Origin: Owenweeksia sp.
GTDB lineage: Bacteria > Bacteroidota > Bacteroidia > Flavobacteriales > Schleiferiaceae
Reading direction: 5' to 3'
NCBI GenBank assembly: GCA_028285465.1
Contig: JANQPD010000095.1
Span: forward strand, 20,543-84,542
Length of the DNA stretch: 64,000 nt
The position numbers were made by a program, and so were the translations under genes. Under the pieces are notes generated by a model. The model saw only the letters and a program-made list of their open reading frames with translations. It searched no databases and was not told the origin of the DNA. This document shows, in pieces, positions 43,206 to 52,021 of this stretch (position 1 is the first letter of the stretch; each line of letters opens with the position of its first letter).

Positions 43206-44201
43206 ATGAAAAAAGAAGGCAAAACCAATTTTTGGCAAAGGTTAAAAAAGGGTTTCGGCAGGCGTGACAACCAGGCTAAGCTTTTTTTCTTGGTGCTCTC
43301 CGTTTTTCTTTGGTTTTTGATCAAACTGTCCAAAGAGGAGGGCTTTGTACAAACCATAGATTTTCCCGTGGTGTATGAGAATTTCCCTTCACATAAAGAG
43401 CTTAAGAATAACCCGCCCGAACAAATATCCATTCGCTTAAAGGCCCAGGGCTTTAACCTCCTGAAATATACGTTTCGGTCGTTCAAACCTATAGTTGTGG
43501 ATGTAGAAGCGCTGCAAGCGGTGAGAGGTGAAGAGCATGGGTATTGGCTTACCAACAGTCAGCAGGAATTTATCGAAAGACAATTGGAGGCAGACGTAGA
43601 AGTACTTTCCATTCGCCCGGACACCATTCATTTTCGCTACAGTAAACTACTTACTAAAAAACTACCCGTCCGGCTTCAGTTAAAGAAAAATTTTAGTGCA
43701 TTTACCAGCCTGTATGCCGCACCGCAGCTTTTTCCCGATAGTATTGAGGTAATAGGCAGCGTGCAACAGCTGGCTGAGTTGGACTCTATTGTTACAGAGC
43801 CTTTGTATTTGAATGACGACCAGGATAGCGTTTACGAGAAAATAAGTTTGCAGTTGCCTGCTAAGAAGGGGCTTAGCTATTCACATAAGCAGGTTGGGGT
43901 TGGCCTGCGCCTGGTCAAGCTTACGGAAAAGAGCTTTGAGCAGGATATTGAGATCCGCAATGCCCCCGATAGCGTGGATGCCGTTGTTTTTCCGGGAACG
44001 GTAAGTGTACAAGTACAGCTTGCTCTGCAGGACTTTGGTCGCCTGCAGTCTATTGATATAACCCCTTACGTAAACATAGCCGATATTTTTGAGCAACCGG
44101 ACGAAACCCAATTGCGTGTAAGGTTGGATGAATTGCCAGGCTTTGTACGTGCGGTAATCTTAGAGCCCAAGCGGGTTGAATTCATCCTCACCAAGAAATG
44201 A
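43206..44201 (+). CDS. YbbR-like membrane-anchored protein
   Basis: A 331-residue protein with a Lys/Arg-rich start, one membrane helix near 24-44 (AKLFFLVLSVFLWFLIKLS) and repeated extracytoplasmic YbbR-like domains (VDFPVVYENFP-type openings near 57, LPVRLQLKKNF near 158, and later VQVQLAL). In Firmicutes CdaR (YbbR) activates the diadenylate cyclase CdaA, but no dac gene lies here. Its stop overlaps coaE (ATGA). I chose ATG at 43206; another start at 43140 would add 22 residues not expected at the N-terminus. Confidence 0.8.
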   Translation: MKKEGKTNFWQRLKKGFGRRDNQAKLFFLVLSVFLWFLIKLSKEEGFVQTIDFPVVYENFPSHKELKNNPPEQISIRLKAQGFNLLKYTFRSFKPIVVDVEALQAVRGEEHGYWLTNSQQEFIERQLEADVEVLSIRPDTIHFRYSKLLTKKLPVRLQLKKNFSAFTSLYAAPQLFPDSIEVIGSVQQLAELDSIVTEPLYLNDDQDSVYEKISLQLPAKKGLSYSHKQVGVGLRLVKLTEKSFEQDIEIRNAPDSVDAVVFPGTVSVQVQLALQDFGRLQSIDITPYVNIADIFEQPDETQLRVRLDELPGFVRAVILEPKRVEFILTKK

Positions 44202-44791
44202 TCATCGGGCTTACAGGAGGCATAGGCAGTGGTAAGAGTACGGTGGCGAAGATCTTTGCTCAATTGAATATTGCCGTGTATGATGCGGATGCAGAGTCGA
44301 AAAAACTCATCGACACGGACCATACATTGCAAAAAGCCCTGGTTGACTTACTAGGTGCCGGGATTGTAAAGGAGGGGAAGATCAACCGCCCTGTGATGGC
44401 CCGTAAGATATTTGATAACCAGGCGTTGTTGCATGAGGTTAACGCCCTCATTCACCCTGCGGTAGCGCGGCATTTTGTACACTGGTATAAGCAGCAGGGC
44501 GGACCTTACGTATTGCGGGAGGCGGCTATATTATACGAAAGCGGCTCCTTTAAAGACTGCGACCGGGTGATTACGGTTTTTGCACCGGAAGAAGTACGCG
44601 TGAAAAGGGTGATGGAAAGGAATGGGATTACCGAAGAGGAGGTACGCGCCCGGATGGCCCACCAATGGCCTGAAACTGAAAAACTAAAGCGTGCCGATTA
44701 CGTTATTTATAATGATGGCACACAATCGCTTATAAAACAAGTTTTGCGCATACATGAAGATATTAAGCGCCAGGCAAATAAAACAAGCTGA
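44198..44791 (+). CDS. coaE: dephospho-CoA kinase
   Basis: Phosphorylates the 3'-hydroxyl of dephospho-CoA, the last step of coenzyme A synthesis. The 197-residue protein has the P-loop GLTGGIGSGKSTVAKIF (4-20), the Asp-containing VYDADAESKKLI near 29-40, INRPVMARKIFDN near 66 and the lid EEEVRARMAHQWP near 146-158. Overlaps the YbbR gene by four bases and the nnr gene by 38 bases in another frame. Confidence 0.95.
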   Translation: MIIGLTGGIGSGKSTVAKIFAQLNIAVYDADAESKKLIDTDHTLQKALVDLLGAGIVKEGKINRPVMARKIFDNQALLHEVNALIHPAVARHFVHWYKQQGGPYVLREAAILYESGSFKDCDRVITVFAPEEVRVKRVMERNGITEEEVRARMAHQWPETEKLKRADYVIYNDGTQSLIKQVLRIHEDIKRQANKTS

Positions 44792-46268
44792 CGAATACAC
44801 GATAGCCAACGAGCCCATTTCCAGCCTGGACCTCATGGAGCGTGCGGCCTGTGTATTGCGAGATGCATTTTTGCAAGACTTTGGGCGCTCCGGAAACTTT
44901 TGGATGTATTGCGGACCGGGAAACAATGGAGGAGATGGCCTGGCCCTTGCCAGGTTATTGTATGCATCCGGGGTGGATGTGCGGGTCTTTGTTGTAAAAC
45001 TACCTGAGCAAGGCACTTCGGCCGATTTTGACACCAACCTGGAACGGGGCAAAAAGTCGGGTATGCCCATTGTGTTTATAGAAACATTGGATCAATGGGA
45101 ATCTCCTTCTTCGGATGAGGTACTGCTTGTAGACGCCTTATTTGGAAGTGGGTTAAACCGTCCTCTGGAAGGTGGTTTTAAGGAGGTGGTAGGTGCGCTT
45201 AATGCCCTGCCGAATACACGTGTTGCCATAGATATTCCCAGTGGTTTGTTTGCTGACGATAATGTGGACAACGACTTGCGTTACCCGCTAAAAGCGGACT
45301 TTACCTATACGTTGCAAGCGCCTAAGCTCAGTTTCATGCACCGGGACACGGCTTCTCTTGTAGGAGAGCTCAAAGTACTGGATATTGGCATACATCCCGG
45401 AGCACTGAAAAAGCAAGCAACCCTTTACCACTACTTTACAAGCAAAGAAGCCAGGGCCATCTACCGGCCAAGGCAGAAGTTCACGTTTAAGAACAGCTTT
45501 GGGCATGCCCTGCTTATGGCAGGTTCTGCAAATACTCCGGGTGCGGCCTTACTTTCCGCCAGGGCCTGCATGCGGGCAGGTACGGGTTTGCTGGATGTGG
45601 CTTTACCCAAGGGGCTAGCCCATGCCCTTCATACGTATCTGCCGGAGGCTATGCCGGTAGAAGATAAATATGAAGATCAACTAGGTAGCCTGCCCCCCCT
45701 GCAAAAATACCAGGCCATTGGCTTTGGACCAGGAATAGGTCAGGAAGATAGAACCGCCCGGCTTTTAGAAGAGCTCCTGGAAAAGTGCACCTCGCCCCTG
45801 GTTATGGACGCAGATGCTCTAAACTTGTTGGCTAAGCGCCCTGCACTACTGGGCAGGCTGCCGGGAAATACGGTTCTCACCCCCCATATAGGCGAATTCA
45901 AGCGCTTGCTTCAGCAAAAAGATCTATCCCATGATTACCTTCTGAATGCGCAAGACTTTTGCAGAACGCACGAGCTTGTTATGGTTTTAAAGGATAGCAT
46001 CAGCAGCATAATCGACACAAAAGGCAATGTATATTTCATAGATGAGGGAAGCCCGGCCCTGGCCACAGCCGGTAGTGGAGATGTACTTACAGGCGTGATT
46101 CTCGCCTTGCTGGCTAATGGTTACACGCCCCTCGAATCAGCTTTGTTAGGGGTATTTCTGCACGCTATGGCCGGGCGTTCAGCAGGAGAAGAAGAGGGGA
46201 TAGAGTCGACCATTGCTTCCGATATAATTGACGAACTCGGAAAGGCCTTTATTTCTTTAAAGAATTAA
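44754..46268 (+). CDS. nnr: bifunctional NAD(P)H-hydrate repair enzyme
   Basis: A 504-residue fusion of NAD(P)HX epimerase and ADP-dependent NAD(P)HX dehydratase, repairing hydrated nicotinamide cofactors. The N-terminal YjeF_N half has MYCGPGNNGGDGLALARLL near 58-76 and AIDIPSGLFADD near 163. The C-terminal carbohydrate-kinase-like half has FGHALLMAGSANTPGAALLS near 249-268 and TAGSGDVLTGVI near 442-453. Translational overlap with coaE (38 bases) suggests coupling. Its end overlaps the end of the opposite-strand YciO-like gene by 12 bases. Confidence 0.95.
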   Translation: MKILSARQIKQADEYTIANEPISSLDLMERAACVLRDAFLQDFGRSGNFWMYCGPGNNGGDGLALARLLYASGVDVRVFVVKLPEQGTSADFDTNLERGKKSGMPIVFIETLDQWESPSSDEVLLVDALFGSGLNRPLEGGFKEVVGALNALPNTRVAIDIPSGLFADDNVDNDLRYPLKADFTYTLQAPKLSFMHRDTASLVGELKVLDIGIHPGALKKQATLYHYFTSKEARAIYRPRQKFTFKNSFGHALLMAGSANTPGAALLSARACMRAGTGLLDVALPKGLAHALHTYLPEAMPVEDKYEDQLGSLPPLQKYQAIGFGPGIGQEDRTARLLEELLEKCTSPLVMDADALNLLAKRPALLGRLPGNTVLTPHIGEFKRLLQQKDLSHDYLLNAQDFCRTHELVMVLKDSISSIIDTKGNVYFIDEGSPALATAGSGDVLTGVILALLANGYTPLESALLGVFLHAMAGRSAGEEEGIESTIASDIIDELGKAFISLKN

Positions 46269-46883
46269 AGCCGCATCTCCTTTCCCTTGACGGATAACCT
46301 CCCGTTTTCCTTCCGTCAGATCAATAACTGTACTGGCCGCATTGTCGCCAAAGCCTCCATCTATTACCAGGTCTACTACTTTGCCGTATTTCTCCAGGAT
46401 CAATTCAGGGTCGGTAGTATAGTCTATGATCTCATCGTCATCATGTACGGAACTGGCAATAATAGGGTTGCCCAAAGCACTTACGATAGCCTGCGGAATG
46501 CGGTTGTCGGGAATACGGATGCCAATTGTTTTTTTCCTGTTTTTAAAGATCTTAGGTACTGTATTATTTGCCTCCAGGATAAAAGTGAAAGGGCCCGGTA
46601 AGGCTTTCTTAAGTATTTTATACGTAGGTGTGTCTACCTGTTTGGTATACCCGGAAAGCAAGCTGAGGTCGTTAAAGACAACAGAAAAATCGGCTTTGGC
46701 CAGTTTTAATCCCTTTATCCTTGCTACCTGCTCTAAAGCTTTTGTTTTGGTAAGGTCTGCCCCAAAAGAATATACGGTATCGGTAGGGTATATAATAACG
46801 CCACCGTTTTTTAGTACGCGCACCACTTTCTGTACTTCTTTTGGGTTGGGATTTTCAGGGTATAGTTTTACCAATTCGGCCAT
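46257..46883 (-). CDS. YrdC-domain protein, YciO-like (TsaC/Sua5 superfamily)
   Basis: A 208-residue single-domain YrdC protein. The superfamily makes threonylcarbamoyl-AMP for tRNA t6A modification. Motifs: GGVIIYPTDTVYSFGADL near 27-44, KKALPGPFTFILEA near 87-100, KTIGIRIPDNRI near 117-128 and IDLTEGKREVIRQGKGD near 187-203. The length and the KLYPENPNPKEVQ start resemble E. coli YciO more than TsaC, so the t6A role is not certain. Its 3' end runs 12 bases into nnr's 3' end on the other strand. Confidence 0.82.
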   Translation of the reverse strand: MAELVKLYPENPNPKEVQKVVRVLKNGGVIIYPTDTVYSFGADLTKTKALEQVARIKGLKLAKADFSVVFNDLSLLSGYTKQVDTPTYKILKKALPGPFTFILEANNTVPKIFKNRKKTIGIRIPDNRIPQAIVSALGNPIIASSVHDDDEIIDYTTDPELILEKYGKVVDLVIDGGFGDNAASTVIDLTEGKREVIRQGKGDAALIL

Positions 46884-46911
46884 AGCTGTTCTTTTATTGC
46901 TTTAAAATAAG

Positions 46912-46948
46912 AAAGGCGAGGCAAATTTGTTCGCTTTGCCCCGCCTTT
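46912..46948. terminator. hairpin between fsa and the YciO-like gene
   Basis: AAAGGCGaGGCAAA pairs with TTTGCCcCGCCTTT (13 of 14 positions) around a nine-base loop. It lies after the fsa stop and just before the YciO-like start on the minus strand, so it ends fsa transcription. Confidence 0.8.
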
Positions 46949-47012
46949 AATCCTTTCAAAAATGAGGTTTGCCCCGTATTCCATTCAAGGCAGGTAAGTG
47001 TTCAGCTTCCTC

Positions 47013-47669
47013 TTACTTGTTTCCTTTTGCGTAGTCTGCTAAAAACTTTTCCAGCCCTATATCCGTAAGGGGGTGTTTAAGCAAGCCGGTAATGCTGGAA
47101 AGTGGCCCGGTCATTACATCTGCTCCAATTTCGGCACATTCAATAATGTGCATGGTATGGCGTACGGAGGCCGCTAAGATTTCCGTTTCAAAACCATAGT
47201 TGTCAAAGATGAGGCGTATTTGTTCAATCAACGCCAACCCATTTGTGGAAACGTCATCCAGGCGTCCGATAAAAGGCGATACATAACTTGCTCCTGCTTT
47301 GGCAGCCAGTAACGCCTGCCCTGCTGAAAAGACTAAGGTGCAATTCGTTTTGATGCCGTTGTCGGAAAAATACTTCAATGCCTTTACTCCGTCTTTTATC
47401 ATTGGGATCTTAACAATGATCTGGGGATGCAGGTCGGCCAGCGCTTCTCCTTCTTTTACCATGCCATCAAAGTCGGTAGAAATAACTTCAGCACTTACGT
47501 CTCCCTCTACTATTTCACAGATCTTTAAATAGTGGTTTTTGATGTTTTCTTCTCCTGTGATGCCTTCTTTAGCCATAAGAGAAGGGTTGGTGGTTACTCC
47601 GTCCAACACACCCAGGTCTTGTGCTTCTTTTATTTCCTCAAGGTTAGCGGTGTCTATGAAAAACTTCAT
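47013..47669 (-). CDS. fsa: fructose-6-phosphate aldolase/transaldolase-like
   Basis: A 218-residue small transaldolase-family Schiff-base aldolase (TalC/Fsa). The start [20 protein letters not shown] is diagnostic, followed by [13 protein letters not shown] near 22-34, the catalytic Lys in VKIPMIKDG near 85-93, and [30 protein letters not shown] cut as [20 protein letters not shown] near 114-133. Whether it works as transaldolase or as F6P aldolase cannot be decided here. The ATG at 47669 follows an exact -7 element, which rules out a longer start at 47705. Confidence 0.9.
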   Translation of the reverse strand: MKFFIDTANLEEIKEAQDLGVLDGVTTNPSLMAKEGITGEENIKNHYLKICEIVEGDVSAEVISTDFDGMVKEGEALADLHPQIIVKIPMIKDGVKALKYFSDNGIKTNCTLVFSAGQALLAAKAGASYVSPFIGRLDDVSTNGLALIEQIRLIFDNYGFETEILAASVRHTMHIIECAEIGADVMTGPLSSITGLLKHPLTDIGLEKFLADYAKGNK

Positions 47670-47693
47670 ATGGGTACAAATTTTATAAGGCCA

Positions 47694-47701
47694 CAAAGCT
47701 A
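47694..47701 (-). promoter_or_regulatory. -7 promoter element of fsa
   Basis: On the minus strand TAGCTTTG is an exact TAnnTTTG match, 24 bases before the fsa ATG. The -33 half is weak. Confidence 0.55.
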
Positions 47702-47731
47702 GCAATTAGCCTTATGCCAGAGACTACTTTC

Positions 47732-50212
47732 TCATTTCCTTTTCAATGGAAGGTCAAAATAAAATGTACTCCCCCTGTTGGGTTCTGAACGTACCTCAAG
47801 GGTGGAATGGAGCATGTTGAGGTATTCTTCACAGATGCTGAGCCCGAAGCCAGCCCCTTGCTCACCTGCCGTACCACTGGTACTGCCTGCACCAGGTTGT
47901 TTAAGCACCTGTTCGATTTTGCCGGGCTTCATGCCAATGCCGTTGTCGATGACGGAAATGCGGCACATATCATTCTCAATTGAATGGGCTTTTACTTTTA
48001 CTGCGCCAACACCTGAAGGAGAAAACTTTATGGCGTTGGAACAAAGATTCCGTAAGATAGCCATCAGCATGTCTTCATCCGTTTCAAGCGCCAGGTCCTT
48101 CTCTATTTCCCGCTCGAGTTTTATGCCCTTCTGCCCAGCCTTGCTTTCGAGTGTATCAAACAGGGTATGCACCAGTTTTTCGAGTATTACCTGCTTGATC
48201 ACAATGTGCAAGCCGCCCGTTTGTGTTTTTGCCCAGTCAAGCACGTTTTCAAGCAGGATTTTGTTTTTAGAGAAATTGGCAAACAGGAGCTCAAAAAACT
48301 CTAAGAGATTTTCCTTCTCGTAAGCTTCGGGAGTATCTAAAACCATTTCACTCAAACCATGTGCACTGTAGATCACATCCTTCAGGTCATGCGCAAGTAA
48401 ACCCAGCATTTGTTGCTTGGCCTTGTTTGCTTTGTCGAGTTTTTCTTTCTGGGCAAGGATCTCCTCTTCCTGTTTTTTCGCTTTGGTAGTATTTGTTCCC
48501 ACTACAATAATGCCCGCTAATCCCCCCTGTTCATCCAAAACCGGGGTAAGCGAGCGTTGGATATGCATGGGGTTTACGCTGTTTACATAAAAAGCTTCTG
48601 TCCAGGGAGTTTTATCCGTTTCAGCTCTTTTCAGTATTTTTTCCCACAGGCTTATGTGTTGTTCCTTCTCCAGTTTTTTCAAAAAATTATCTCCCTCGTG
48701 TATTTCAATATCCACAACATTCTTGTAAAAGTTAATGGCGGCAGTATTTATCAACAGAATGTTTCCGTTGGCTTCAAGGGAGAGTATGGTGTTTTCAATA
48801 CTGTTGATCAGGGTTCGTATGCGGTTGTGTGCGCTTCGCTCGTTGGCTTCAGAGATTTGTGCACGTTTACTTTGCCTTATGGCAACTATTCCGATGATCA
48901 CAAATACGGTAAGTACAAGCAGGGTAATAAACAACCAGAACAGGCTTTGCTGAGCCTCTTCCTTGCTTTCAATACTTTCATGGGTAAGCGATTCGTTGCG
49001 TACCTTGGTTGCGGCCAGCTCCAGGTTTGAATCAAACAATTCCCCCAGGGTTTCGGTTTGTTTCCGATCCAGGTAGTGGTGCAAATCAAAAATGCGCTTA
49101 GTCAGTTTTTTAAGCCGGGAGGCATCATTCAGAAGGGATACAAGAGCTGCTTTTTTCTCAAGCAGTGTCATTTCGAGGTGCGCATTGTTCAGTTCTTTTG
49201 CCAAAAACAAAGCACTATCTATATAGACATCTGCTTTTTGTATCTGACCTTTTTCCACAAAAACCCTATGAAAAGCATCGTATACGTTTATATTAAAAGA
49301 TAAATGATAGGGAAATGCCTTTGCTTCCTTTGCTTCTCTCAGCCTTTTGAGTGCCTCCTGGTATCGGCCCTGGGCCAGGTGAAGTTTCGCTTCTTCTAAA
49401 TGAATTTCCTTTTCATAATCTGTCCTTGCGTCCTTATCAACAAAATAGGGGTAATGTCTAGCCTCATTTAAAAGAGAAGCGGCCTGTTCAAAGTTTCCAA
49501 GCACCAGGTTCTCCTGGATAAGGTACAAAGTTGAGTGCAGAAGGGCCAGGGAATCCCCGATCTGTTCCCGCACCATATAAGCCCTGTGGAAGTAATACAG
49601 GGCCGAATCGTGCTTTTGCTGTTCCCGGTAAGTTAAAGCAATATTATTTAGCGACACCGCATTTCCCCATAAGGGTGTCTTTTCGCTATACTTCAAAAAA
49701 TGACGATACGCCTTATTATAGAAAACACGGGCCTTCTTATATTGCTGAAGCTTGTAAAAGACGTTTCCTATTTCAATGTATGGGTATCCGCTAATGCGCT
49801 CAACACTGCCGATCTTCTCAAAAAATTCTATGCCCAGGTAAAAACACCTAAAGGCCTGGTTCAGGTCGCCTTTTTGAACGTACAGGTTGCCTTTTTGAAT
49901 GCAAATGCTGGCCAGATGCCGCATTTTTCCGGTTTGTTTGGCAATATCCTCGGCCCTTTCGATGAGAACGAGGGAAGAATCGTGCATCATTCCCGGGCGT
50001 CCTGCTGCAAACTTGAGGGTGTGTATCAACCAGTCGATCTGATAAGAGCTAAGGGCCTCCAGGTTTCCGGAAAACCCGACATAGTGTAAGGCTGAGTCCT
50101 GGCTGATCTTCTGGTCAAAAGGCTCATTGGGCAGCTTTATCTCTCGGGCATGTACCGCAGGGCCGGCGATAAGCAGCAGCAGAAAAGAAAAGTGAAAAAA
50201 GAAGCGCCCCAA
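47732..50212 (-). CDS. TPR-containing membrane sensor histidine kinase
   Basis: A protein of about 826 residues from a TTG at 50212. It has a signal peptide (GRFFFHFSFLLLLIAG), an extracytoplasmic tetratricopeptide region of about 350 residues, one membrane helix (FWLFITLLVLTVFVIIGIVA), a PAS-like segment, then a histidine kinase: H-box GLLAHDLKDVIYSAH, N-box RNLCSNAIKFSPSG, G1 DNGIGM and G2 GAGFGLSICEEY. No response regulator is adjacent. A longer in-frame extension reaching 50392 is rejected because it would read through the SRP RNA gene. The TTG gives a normal signal peptide. Confidence 0.82.
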   Translation of the reverse strand: MGRFFFHFSFLLLLIAGPAVHAREIKLPNEPFDQKISQDSALHYVGFSGNLEALSSYQIDWLIHTLKFAAGRPGMMHDSSLVLIERAEDIAKQTGKMRHLASICIQKGNLYVQKGDLNQAFRCFYLGIEFFEKIGSVERISGYPYIEIGNVFYKLQQYKKARVFYNKAYRHFLKYSEKTPLWGNAVSLNNIALTYREQQKHDSALYYFHRAYMVREQIGDSLALLHSTLYLIQENLVLGNFEQAASLLNEARHYPYFVDKDARTDYEKEIHLEEAKLHLAQGRYQEALKRLREAKEAKAFPYHLSFNINVYDAFHRVFVEKGQIQKADVYIDSALFLAKELNNAHLEMTLLEKKAALVSLLNDASRLKKLTKRIFDLHHYLDRKQTETLGELFDSNLELAATKVRNESLTHESIESKEEAQQSLFWLFITLLVLTVFVIIGIVAIRQSKRAQISEANERSAHNRIRTLINSIENTILSLEANGNILLINTAAINFYKNVVDIEIHEGDNFLKKLEKEQHISLWEKILKRAETDKTPWTEAFYVNSVNPMHIQRSLTPVLDEQGGLAGIIVVGTNTTKAKKQEEEILAQKEKLDKANKAKQQMLGLLAHDLKDVIYSAHGLSEMVLDTPEAYEKENLLEFFELLFANFSKNKILLENVLDWAKTQTGGLHIVIKQVILEKLVHTLFDTLESKAGQKGIKLEREIEKDLALETDEDMLMAILRNLCSNAIKFSPSGVGAVKVKAHSIENDMCRISVIDNGIGMKPGKIEQVLKQPGAGSTSGTAGEQGAGFGLSICEEYLNMLHSTLEVRSEPNRGSTFYFDLPLKRK

Positions 50213-50287
50213 TGCGTTGTGTGTTAAGCAATAGAGCGCTAATGTAATGGAGTTAAAACAATTGGGCAATGGAAAGTATAAAGAAAG

Positions 50288-50380
50288 GCAAGCGATCCAT
50301 ATCACACCGCTACGACCAATTACCCTTGCTGCGTTCCCGCCCTGGGGGAGTTCATCGGGAGCTGGTTGTATGGGACTTGC
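50288..50380 (-). ncRNA. ffs: signal recognition particle RNA, small bacterial type
   Basis: Scaffold of the SRP that targets membrane proteins with Ffh. On the minus strand the conserved apical domain reads CCCCCAGGGCGGGAACGCA followed by GCAAGGGTAA, the bacterial SRP core with its asymmetric internal loop. The ends pair: CCATA with TATGG and GCAAG with CTTGC. A promoter (TTG, 18-base spacer, TACTTTTG at 50390-50397) lies just upstream. The gene runs toward the TPR histidine kinase, whose apparent N-terminal extension is in fact this RNA. Confidence 0.9.
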
Positions 50381-50389
50381 CTTAGCCGG

Positions 50390-50418
50390 CAAAAGTACGG
50401 CAAAGTTTTTAACTGCAA
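50390..50418 (-). promoter_or_regulatory. promoter of the SRP RNA gene
   Basis: On the minus strand TTG (50416-50418), an 18-base spacer and TACTTTTG (50390-50397) match the Bacteroidota consensus. It predicts a transcript start near 50385. Confidence 0.75.
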
Positions 50419-50433
50419 AAGGTCTGTAGACTT

Positions 50434-50461
50434 TTGTAGGAGGGCTTTTTGGTTATATTTG
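50434..50461 (+). promoter_or_regulatory. promoter of the DUF4199 gene
   Basis: TTG at 50434-50436, a 17-base spacer and TATATTTG at 50454-50461, 23 bases ahead of the ATG at 50485. It is divergent from the SRP RNA promoter, with about 15 bases between their -33 elements. Confidence 0.72.
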
Positions 50462-50484
50462 CTCGTACTTAAAACCAAACGAGC

Positions 50485-51027
50485 ATGAGCGCAGAAATAA
50501 GAAAAAAACTGGCGGTAAACTATGGCTTATTACTAGGAGCCGCAGGAGTGGTTATCAGCGTAATCCAATACGTAACTGTTGAGGACTTTAATATGGCGGT
50601 AAGGGATAGCGGAAATGGGGCTTTGGCCATTGCCGGTATTGTGTTAACCCTGCTCTTTCCTTTACTTGCTTTACTAAAGGCTAAGAAGGAGCAAGGAGGA
50701 TTTATCACTTTTGGTGAGGGTTTTAAGCTTGCCTTTAGTGTAGTGATCTATTCCGCGCTTATAAACGTAGTTTGGATACTTTTATACACATTGGTTTTGG
50801 AGCCTGGCTACCAGGAAGCGGCACAGGAAGCGGCTATTGAGCAGATGTATGAGCAAAATCCCGATATGAGTGATGACCAGATGGACCAGGCGATAAGTAT
50901 GATGGGCAACTTTACCACTCCCTGGATGATGGCTCTATTCGGAATTTTATTCAGTGCAATAATGGGCGCGATAATTGCGGTTATAGAGGCAGCAATCATC
51001 CAAAAAAAGCCTTCGGAATTTAGCTAG
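50485..51027 (+). CDS. DUF4199 membrane protein
   Basis: A 180-residue protein with four membrane helices (about 15-32, 47-62, 78-104 and 146-172) typical of DUF4199. The sequence GFITFGEGFKLAFSVVIYSAL is the family's central region (near 74-94), and the loop EPGYQEAAQEAAIEQMYEQN is acidic. No function is known. It opens the operon leading into two glycosyltransferases, a common setting for this family in the phylum. Confidence 0.83.
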   Translation: MSAEIRKKLAVNYGLLLGAAGVVISVIQYVTVEDFNMAVRDSGNGALAIAGIVLTLLFPLLALLKAKKEQGGFITFGEGFKLAFSVVIYSALINVVWILLYTLVLEPGYQEAAQEAAIEQMYEQNPDMSDDQMDQAISMMGNFTTPWMMALFGILFSAIMGAIIAVIEAAIIQKKPSEFS

Positions 51028-51053
51028 ATACCTGGCTCTACTTTAATATTCAA

Positions 51054-52013
51054 ATGGACATATCGGTAGTAATACCCCTTTATAACGAAGAAGAGTCATT
51101 AAAAGAATTATACGATTGGATCGTTCGCGTGATGGACGCCAATCGTTTTTCTTTTGAGGTAGTATTTGTAGACGATGGCTCCACCGATGAAAGCTGGGAA
51201 GTACTGGAAGCACTTTCCGGGTCAGACCCGCGTTGTAAAGCGATTCGTTTCAGGCGCAATCATGGAAAATCAGCTGGGCTCAATGTAGGTTTTGCCGCCG
51301 CAAAAGGAGAGGTAGTGATCACCATGGATGCAGATCTGCAGGATAGCCCTGATGAGATCCCGGAACTGTACCGCCTCATTGCGCATAAGCAATACGACCT
51401 GATCAGCGGCTGGAAGAAAAAGCGCTACGACCCGCTCAGCAAAACCCTGCCCACCAAATTGTTTAACTGGGCTACGAGGAAAGTGAGTAAAATTCATTTA
51501 CACGACTTCAACTGTGGATTAAAGGCATATAAAAATGAGGTGATCAAAAACATAGAGGTGCATGGCGAGATGCATCGCTATATACCGCTTCTGGCCAAAA
51601 ATGCAGGCTTCAGGAAAATCGGGGAAAAGGTAGTGGAGCACCGTGCCCGCAAGTACGGTACAACTAAATTTGGCTTAGAGCGCTTCATCAATGGGTTTCT
51701 CGATCTGCTTACGCTTGCCTTTATTGGCCGCTTTGCCAAGCGCCCCATGCATTTCTTTGGCATGTTTGGCACGTTTATGTTCTTTCTTGGTTTCGGCATT
51801 GCTTTGTACCTGGGTATTGATAAGCTCATTGCACTTAGCCAGCACCAGGGAGCCCGGGTGAAACTGGTTACCGATAGTCCCTGGTTTTACATCGGTCTTA
51901 CTTCTATGATCCTCGGAACACAGCTCTTTCTAACCGGCTTCATTGCAGAGCTTATTGTGCGCAATAGTGGCCGTAAAGCAAGCTATTCAGTAGATCGTGA
52001 GCTAAACCTGTAA
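51054..52013 (+). CDS. GT2 polyprenyl-phosphate-type glycosyltransferase
   Basis: A 319-residue family 2 glycosyltransferase with the dolichol-phosphate mannosyltransferase/GtrB pattern: SVVIPLYNEEESLKELYDWI cut as VVIPLYNEEESL (4-15), VDDGSTDESW near 40-49, DXD in MDADLQDSPDEI near 91-102, and ISGWKKKRYDP near 120-130, followed by two C-terminal membrane helices (about 232-255 and 280-305). Such enzymes usually make sugar-lipid carriers for glycan modification. Sugar and acceptor unknown. It may consume the NDP-heptose from the neighbouring operon, but this is only proximity. Confidence 0.85.
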   Translation: MDISVVIPLYNEEESLKELYDWIVRVMDANRFSFEVVFVDDGSTDESWEVLEALSGSDPRCKAIRFRRNHGKSAGLNVGFAAAKGEVVITMDADLQDSPDEIPELYRLIAHKQYDLISGWKKKRYDPLSKTLPTKLFNWATRKVSKIHLHDFNCGLKAYKNEVIKNIEVHGEMHRYIPLLAKNAGFRKIGEKVVEHRARKYGTTKFGLERFINGFLDLLTLAFIGRFAKRPMHFFGMFGTFMFFLGFGIALYLGIDKLIALSQHQGARVKLVTDSPWFYIGLTSMILGTQLFLTGFIAELIVRNSGRKASYSVDRELNL

Positions 52014-52021
52014 AAACCCAC

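Noticed and set aside
50213..50392. N-terminal extension of the TPR kinase by 60 residues
   Set aside because: It reads through the SRP RNA gene on the same strand and lacks family resemblance; the TTG at 50212 gives a normal signal peptide.
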